From Phocaeicola dorei (GTDB lineage: Bacteria; Bacteroidota; Bacteroidia; Bacteroidales; Bacteroidaceae), in the NCBI RefSeq assembly GCF_013009555.1, contig NZ_CP046176.1, positions 5,053,501-5,117,500 of the forward strand: 64,000 nt of DNA, given 5' to 3'. A model generated the notes under the pieces. It did no database searches. It had not been told where the DNA came from and saw only the letters and a program-made list of their open reading frames with translations. The position numbers were made by a program, and so were the translations under genes. This document shows, in pieces, positions 60,201 to 64,000 of this stretch (its first letter is position 1; each line of letters starts with the position of its first letter).

Positions 60201-60425
60201 CTATTTTAGAACAATTTTTTGATATATTCCGGCCAGGGACTCTGTATCAAGTTCTTCTATATCTATTATATATAAGGTATCCGTCACATATATTTCGGTT
60301 TCACCCAAAAACACATATATTGCATCAAAAAACCAATTTTCCCCTTTAACCGTCATATCTATTTTGATATCATTCCGTATTCTACAGACCTTTCTTATTT
60401 TATCAATCAGATCAGCTTTATCCAT
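60201..60425 (-). CDS. Small unknown protein (74 residues)
   Basis: MDKADLIDKIRKVCRIRNDIKIDM, then a beta pattern ENWFFDAIYVFLGETEIYVTDTLYIIDIEELDTESL. Start at ATG 60425 (an ATG three codons earlier is possible). No family recognised. The frame and codon pattern are clean. It sits inside the segment between the 29-bp inverted repeats. Confidence 0.5.
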   Translation of the reverse strand: MDKADLIDKIRKVCRIRNDIKIDMTVKGENWFFDAIYVFLGETEIYVTDTLYIIDIEELDTESLAGIYQKIVLK

Positions 60426-60624
60426 GTTGCCCAATTTATTTTTTAACGATACAAAGATAATTGATTTTTTAACTTGCTAAAATGTGATTTCAAACAAGAT
60501 TCAAATCATTTGAACTGGACGGTCCGGTACCATATCTGAACCGTCCAGTTCCTGATGTACATCGCCATGTGCGGACATCCATACGGCAAATAACTGGCAT
60601 ACGATTTATAACAGACGGTATATA

Positions 60625-61277
60625 TTATTTCTGGAATCGGGCGGTATAAACAGTGGCATCCCCTTGTGTGGTGATCTCATAAGTATAGGAGGTAGACACC
60701 TGTTTTTCGCTGCCATTATAAAATACATACCATCCCAGCCAGCGTCCCTCTCCATTGATATAGTCAGGAAGGTCCTTGACAGTGAGAACCGCCTTCTGCC
60801 GTCCTGTAATGGTAAAACTTCTGATGCCGGATGCTGTATTCAATGTTGTTTTATTACCGTCTATATTCACTTCAATACTTCCGGAAGAGATGAAACCGGC
60901 TGGTGATTCGGCACTGATATTGAATGTCAGCGAGGGCTCCGCCGTAGCTTTCATCACAAACTTGCCTGTTATATACCGTACCCTGTCCGGAGTATCAGAT
61001 GGGGTGAATGTGTATACCTCCGCTGTTGACAGCAACGTGCCATTCTCATACCATCCTGCAAAATCCACTTTTTCTGACTGATAACGTATGCTGAGTTCTA
61101 TAGTTTCACCATACCGGGCCTTGTAAGTCTGGTTGTTGTATCCTTCATAAATGTCATCATAGTTACTGGATGATGATATGCATAATGCGGAAGAGGTATC
61201 TTCTGGAGGATTGACCACTCCTATGGTGTACTGATAATCTTTGGAGGCTGTAAAGTTCGCCTGCAAAGTACTGTTCG
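60625..61277 (-). pseudogene. Silent alternative C-terminal segment of the switchable lipoprotein
   Basis: The minus-strand frame is open from the 29-bp repeat but has no ATG or ribosome site there; upstream the frame ends in a stop within the Fic gene. After the shared repeat it encodes 207 residues unlike the plus-strand tail: ASKDYQYTIGVVNPPEDTSS, VDFAGWYENGTLLSTAEVY, GRWLGWYVFYNGSEKQ, ending GDATVYTARFQK. Inverting the DNA between the repeats would join this tail in frame to residue 201 of the lipoprotein. So it is better described as a stored cassette than as a decayed gene. It could instead be a recombination relic. Confidence 0.7.
61249..61277 (-). repeat. 29-bp inverted repeat, right copy (candidate inversion site)
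   Basis: Inverse copy of 58659-58687, 2,561 bp of intervening DNA. It stands at the 5' end of the start-less reading frame on the minus strand, 18 bp after the Fic stop codon. Confidence 0.8.
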
Positions 61278-61295
61278 GACTGTCAGAATGTAATA

Positions 61296-62141
61296 TTAGA
61301 TTTCTGAAATGTCCTCATTGGATGATTTTACATTTCTAACAAATTCCATCCCCCTGATAAAATTCTCCGTGAGATTCTTTTTTTCCTCGATTTCCTGTTC
61401 CATCCGTTTTATGGATGTCCGGAAGAAAAAATCTATCAGAAATTCATCTGTACGCTCTTTTTTGATATATTTTAAGGCGGTGATATACTCCTCTCTCTGC
61501 GAACCGGGGATTATCAGCAGCGGCTGTTCTTTTTTGAGCAATATAAAATTGGACATCAGACGTCCCAGACGACCGTTTCCGTCCCGGAAGGGATGCAGAT
61601 ATTCATAAAATCCATGAAATCTTGCCGCGATGATCATCGGATGGATCTTCCCGGAGTCCAGGACCTGCTGGGTGCTTTGCAACAGGCGGGGGACCTGCTT
61701 TATCAGCTGCTCATGGTCCCCAAATATCGTATCACCGGCACACATGTCCACTGTTGTATATTCTCCCGGGTTGGACGGTATTTCATCGTATTGGGTCTTG
61801 TAAGAGAGGGTATGTTCCGTCAGCAGCCGGTGGGTTTCCTTCAGGAGTTCCTCGGTCAGCGGCCTGTTCAAATTCTTCAGAAGATATTCATAAGCCTGGA
61901 AATGATCCAGGATTTCAAATGCCTCCAGCAAGGTCTTGCCTTTGGGGATCATGCCCAGCCCTTTTTCTTTCAAGGTGCGGGTCTCGTCCACTGAAAAACT
62001 GTTCCCCTCTATAGCACAGCTATGCGCCGAGAATAGAATTTCATTGTATTCTATAAAATCTTTCCTGCTCAGCTTCTCAGATACAAGTTCCTTGTACCGG
62101 TTCACTAAAATATCATATCGGGAAATCAACTTGTCCTCCAT
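61296..62141 (-). CDS. Fic-domain protein (AMP-transferase type)
   Basis: 281 residues from ATG 62141 (MEDKLISRYDILVNRYKELVS), preferred over the longer frame because the promoter -7 box TATCTTTG (62159-62166) would fall inside the latter. The inhibitory-type motif SCAIEGNSFSVDE (S-x-x-x-E-G) precedes the Fic core; the catalytic motif is HPFRDGNGRLGRLMSNF with the canonical HPFxDGNGR. So it has both the active site and its own inhibitory glutamate (class II). These proteins usually modify themselves or other proteins with AMP, and many act in toxin-antitoxin or stress settings. A long N-terminal helix region is present. Its 3' end is 18 bp from the inversion site. Confidence 0.9.
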   Translation of the reverse strand: MEDKLISRYDILVNRYKELVSEKLSRKDFIEYNEILFSAHSCAIEGNSFSVDETRTLKEKGLGMIPKGKTLLEAFEILDHFQAYEYLLKNLNRPLTEELLKETHRLLTEHTLSYKTQYDEIPSNPGEYTTVDMCAGDTIFGDHEQLIKQVPRLLQSTQQVLDSGKIHPMIIAARFHGFYEYLHPFRDGNGRLGRLMSNFILLKKEQPLLIIPGSQREEYITALKYIKKERTDEFLIDFFFRTSIKRMEQEIEEKKNLTENFIRGMEFVRNVKSSNEDISEI

Positions 62142-62158
62142 ATCAGTACCATTTTTTG

Positions 62159-62166
62159 CAAAGATA
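62159..62166 (-). promoter_or_regulatory. Promoter -7 box of the Fic gene
   Basis: Minus-strand TATCTTTG, 18 bp before the ATG at 62141. Confidence 0.6.
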
Positions 62167-62180
62167 CTAAATCTGACCAA

Positions 62181-62655
62181 TATAACCCTGCATTCTATAT
62201 GTAATTCCTTGATAAAAGTGTGATATCATTACTTTCCCCGCCCTACTGGTAGAACAATGGTAGAAAATAGAAAAAACATAACAAAACTCAAGATAAAACA
62301 CCGGAACGGAGCGATTGCAAGACCGTCTGTCCGTACTTTCTCTCCTTCAAAAGGGTGGAGAAAACATTTTCTACCGGAATTCTACCCTGTTCCCGGCCAG
62401 CCCAAAAGCGGCAAGAGCACAATCTTTTTATTGTATGTTTTTTACCATGTTCCTGTGATAGGAAAAGAGGTGCTTCAAAACTAAAATGACAGCTCCGAAA
62501 AGTTACGGTTACTAATTATAACGCTTAAAAGGACCATATCAGACTCTTCATCGAGTTATGATACGATCCTTTCTTTAATCTTTTCAGGATGCTCAAATTT
62601 CAAATTACAGGTTCATATTATCAAGGACTGAGCTCTGATACGCCTCTTTTCGGTA
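62181..62655. other. Non-coding gap with paired GGTAGAA repeats
   Basis: 475 bases with no gene that looks real (a 75-codon plus-strand frame at 62257 has no ribosome site or family resemblance). Two 20-bp boxes in inverse orientation, 62248-62267 and 62367-62386, each are GGTAGAA, four variable bases, GGTAGAAAA (outermost ends). They may be regulator or recombinase sites. The remainder is AT-rich without obvious signal. Confidence 0.5.
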
Positions 62656-62928
62656 CTACCAGCGCATGGACTCCCTGATGGCTGCTACCATCAGCCGGAC
62701 TATTCCGGCTATCAATACAAACCCGATGAATTTCAGGACGGGTCCCAGAAGTCTCATCCTCACCAGCACCACGAGTGCCGCCAGTTGGAGCAATCCCGCC
62801 GCAGCCATGATCATTGCAGGCTGCTGCAGAAGCTCCCCGAAGTCTCCGTCCTGTATAGTCCGGACAACCTGCGGCCATCCTTCCTGCAGCCTCCCTGCCA
62901 GGCTGTCAAACAGTTCATGCCATTCCAT
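62656..62928 (-). CDS. Small two-helix membrane protein
   Basis: 90 residues. A soluble start (MEWHELFDSLAGRLQEGWPQVVRTIQD) then two membrane helices (PAMIMAAAGLLQLAALVVLVRM; LKFIGFVLIAGIVRLMVAAI). No family recognised. It lies 26 bp downstream of the large partial gene on the same strand, probably in one transcript. Confidence 0.6.
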   Translation of the reverse strand: MEWHELFDSLAGRLQEGWPQVVRTIQDGDFGELLQQPAMIMAAAGLLQLAALVVLVRMRLLGPVLKFIGFVLIAGIVRLMVAAIRESMRW

Positions 62929-62954
62929 TTTTCCTGCTTTTGAAGGTTAATATA

Positions 62955-64000
62955 TTACTGTTTCCTACTCCAGCTTTCCGGATCGATATAGAGATAATTG
63001 AACGCTTCATCCATTTTTGCGTACTCGGAACCCGGATAGTTCCGGTTGAACAGGTATTCTGTGTCACACCGCAAAAGCTTCCACTCACTGCTTCCTTCTT
63101 CCCGATAATACAAATGTACCATTGGAGTGCAATAACCAACACCGCTAACAGGATCTCTCGGCTCTTTTCTCTGGACCGGGAACTTGCAGGATACTATCCC
63201 TTTCCAAAAACGTACTCCTGCCGCTATGTCAACAGTGCAGCTTCCCAGTTCATCGCACCATTCATAGTCATCAATCTTGTTCTCCTTTTTGGCACTCGGT
63301 CTGTAGGAGTTGGATTCCAGTTTAAACTCCCTCTCCCATACAACCTTTACAGTCCCTTTCATGGCTTTCCTGCTTTTGTTTGAAAGCGTATAGACTATAT
63401 TGAACCAGTCATTATCAGGAACAGGATATGCCAGAAACGTATTGCATTTTTGGTTCTCCAATGTTATCATACGAAGTGCCGGTATATCAGTGGCCGGTCT
63501 CACCTCATACATCCATTCCCCGTCATTGGAATTCTGATCGTATCCGTAAGGCTTGAACCAGGTTGACTCCCCGTTCTTTTTGAACAGCACTGCCAGCCGG
63601 TATGTCCCCGGCACAGCCTGCACATAACAATACTTGCAGTATCCGTCCCATGCACCGTTTCCGCATTTGATATCAAACGGCTGGTACTGTTCCACAATCC
63701 TGTTCCCATCCATCAGCACGAACCGTGCCTGTCCGGCGAAGTCTTCCCCACCTCCACGGTTTCTATACCGCAAAAAGAATCCCCAGACCTTACCCTCACC
63801 GGTATAGGTGTCATAGCCATATCCCGTATAATTCGGCCGTATATAAATCCTGTCCGTCCCGCAATTCCTCATGACAATCCGGTCGGTCTTTCCGAAAGTG
63901 CTCCAATACTCCTCATCCATCGGCACATGGTCCACGTCCACCTCACAGTTATAACCGGATTTCATATTCAGAGTGTAAGTATAGATCATGCCGGGATTCC
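62955..64000 (-). CDS. Partial large protein with beta-rich C-terminal region (unknown)
   Basis: The frame is open from 62955 to the window edge; an ATG at 63989 exists but the frame also continues past it, so the true start is likely outside. About 345 codons are visible. The sequence is aromatic- and Gly-rich with paired Cys (CGNGAWDGYCKYCYV) and beta strands such as VWGFFLRYRNRGGGEDFAGQARFVLMDGNRIVEQYQPFDI. It resembles the C-terminal appendages of secreted Bacteroides proteins, for example peptidases, but no catalytic motif is in view. It ends with AFNYLYIDPESWSRKQ. Confidence 0.5.
   Translation of the reverse strand, partial: NPGMIYTYTLNMKSGYNCEVDVDHVPMDEEYWSTFGKTDRIVMRNCGTDRIYIRPNYTGYGYDTYTGEGKVWGFFLRYRNRGGGEDFAGQARFVLMDGNRIVEQYQPFDIKCGNGAWDGYCKYCYVQAVPGTYRLAVLFKKNGESTWFKPYGYDQNSNDGEWMYEVRPATDIPALRMITLENQKCNTFLAYPVPDNDWFNIVYTLSNKSRKAMKGTVKVVWEREFKLESNSYRPSAKKENKIDDYEWCDELGSCTVDIAAGVRFWKGIVSCKFPVQRKEPRDPVSGVGYCTPMVHLYYREEGSSEWKLLRCDTEYLFNRNYPGSEYAKMDEAFNYLYIDPESWSRKQ

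Larger units (their letters stand above)
23637..64000. mobile_element. CTnDOT-family integrative conjugative element, left part (continues past the window)
   Basis: The chain is: attachment core, IntDOT-like integrase, helix-turn-helix genes, xis2c-xis2d-orf3-exc excision operon, DUF1896, bmhA. This is the left module of CTnDOT/CTnERL-type elements. Genes here are visibly richer in G+C than the chromosomal genes before them. After 32,268 a second conjugative region interrupts the element. The right end, relaxase and coupling protein are not in the window. Confidence 0.8.
32269..64000. mobile_element. Second conjugative element or segment, inserted in bmhA (continues past the window)
   Basis: The insertion is inferred from the break of bmhA at 32,268. 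Everything after that is a separate set: IstA-like gene, AT-rich small genes, DNA-processing genes, pilus cluster, tra genes and cargo. It has its own traE-N set, which an intact CTnDOT-type host would also carry. Its integrase, right end and relaxase are outside the window, so it could instead be a rearrangement that fused two elements. Confidence 0.6.

Noticed and set aside
62257..62484. 75-codon plus-strand frame
   Set aside because: No ribosome site or known motif, and it overlaps the GGTAGAA boxes; treated as non-coding.

Overview
The window looks like the chromosome of a gut Bacteroides or Phocaeicola species. The evidence is the repeated TAnnTTTG promoter -7 boxes, the many short lipoprotein signal peptides, the fimbrillin, TraE-N and IntDOT-type genes, and a core gene set typical of the order. 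No database was available, so family names rest on motifs read from the translations.

Positions 1-23,640 are chromosome. They hold pyruvate kinase (5' part), aroQ and xerD firing divergently from a symmetrical promoter pair, an abundant-type OmpA/TPR lipoprotein, a cysteine-less thioredoxin-fold lipoprotein, comM, a four-gene radical SAM/lipoprotein operon, and metG. A glycan-assembly island follows: flippase, acyltransferase, fucosyltransferase-like enzyme, a CDP-ribitol synthase fusion, LicD, four glycosyltransferases and YfhO.

At 23,637 a CTnDOT-family integrative conjugative element (ICE) begins. Its left end has the GTAnnTTTGC core, an IntDOT-like integrase of 411 residues with the diagnostic Ser259, small helix-turn-helix genes, and an excision operon in the order xis2c-xis2d-orf3-exc. 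DUF1896 and the start of the large methylase/helicase gene bmhA follow. bmhA breaks off after about 240 codons at 32,268.

From 32,269 to the window end lies a second conjugative region, apparently nested in the first. It starts with a short IstA-like helix-turn-helix gene, a run of very small AT-rich genes, a tRNA-like sequence, and DNA-processing genes (DUF4373, Toprim, DUF2786, DUF3127). A type V pilus-like cluster comes next (DUF3575, OmpA-like DUF3868, FimB/Mfa2-like anchor, three fimbrillin-like lipoproteins). It runs directly into type IV secretion genes traE, F, G, I, I', J, K, M, N and an M23 peptidase. Two reverse-strand cargo genes with their own -7 boxes, and one tandem-repeat protein, sit inside the tra operon.

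The most striking structure is at 58.1-61.3 kb. A lipoprotein gene and an opposite-strand, start-less alternative 3' end share a perfect 29-bp inverted repeat placed in the same reading frame. This is the layout of an invertible switch that would exchange the C-terminal 222 residues for a different 207. The segment between the repeats also carries a PepSY-like gene. Beyond it are a Fic protein, a two-helix membrane protein and a partial large protein running off the window end.
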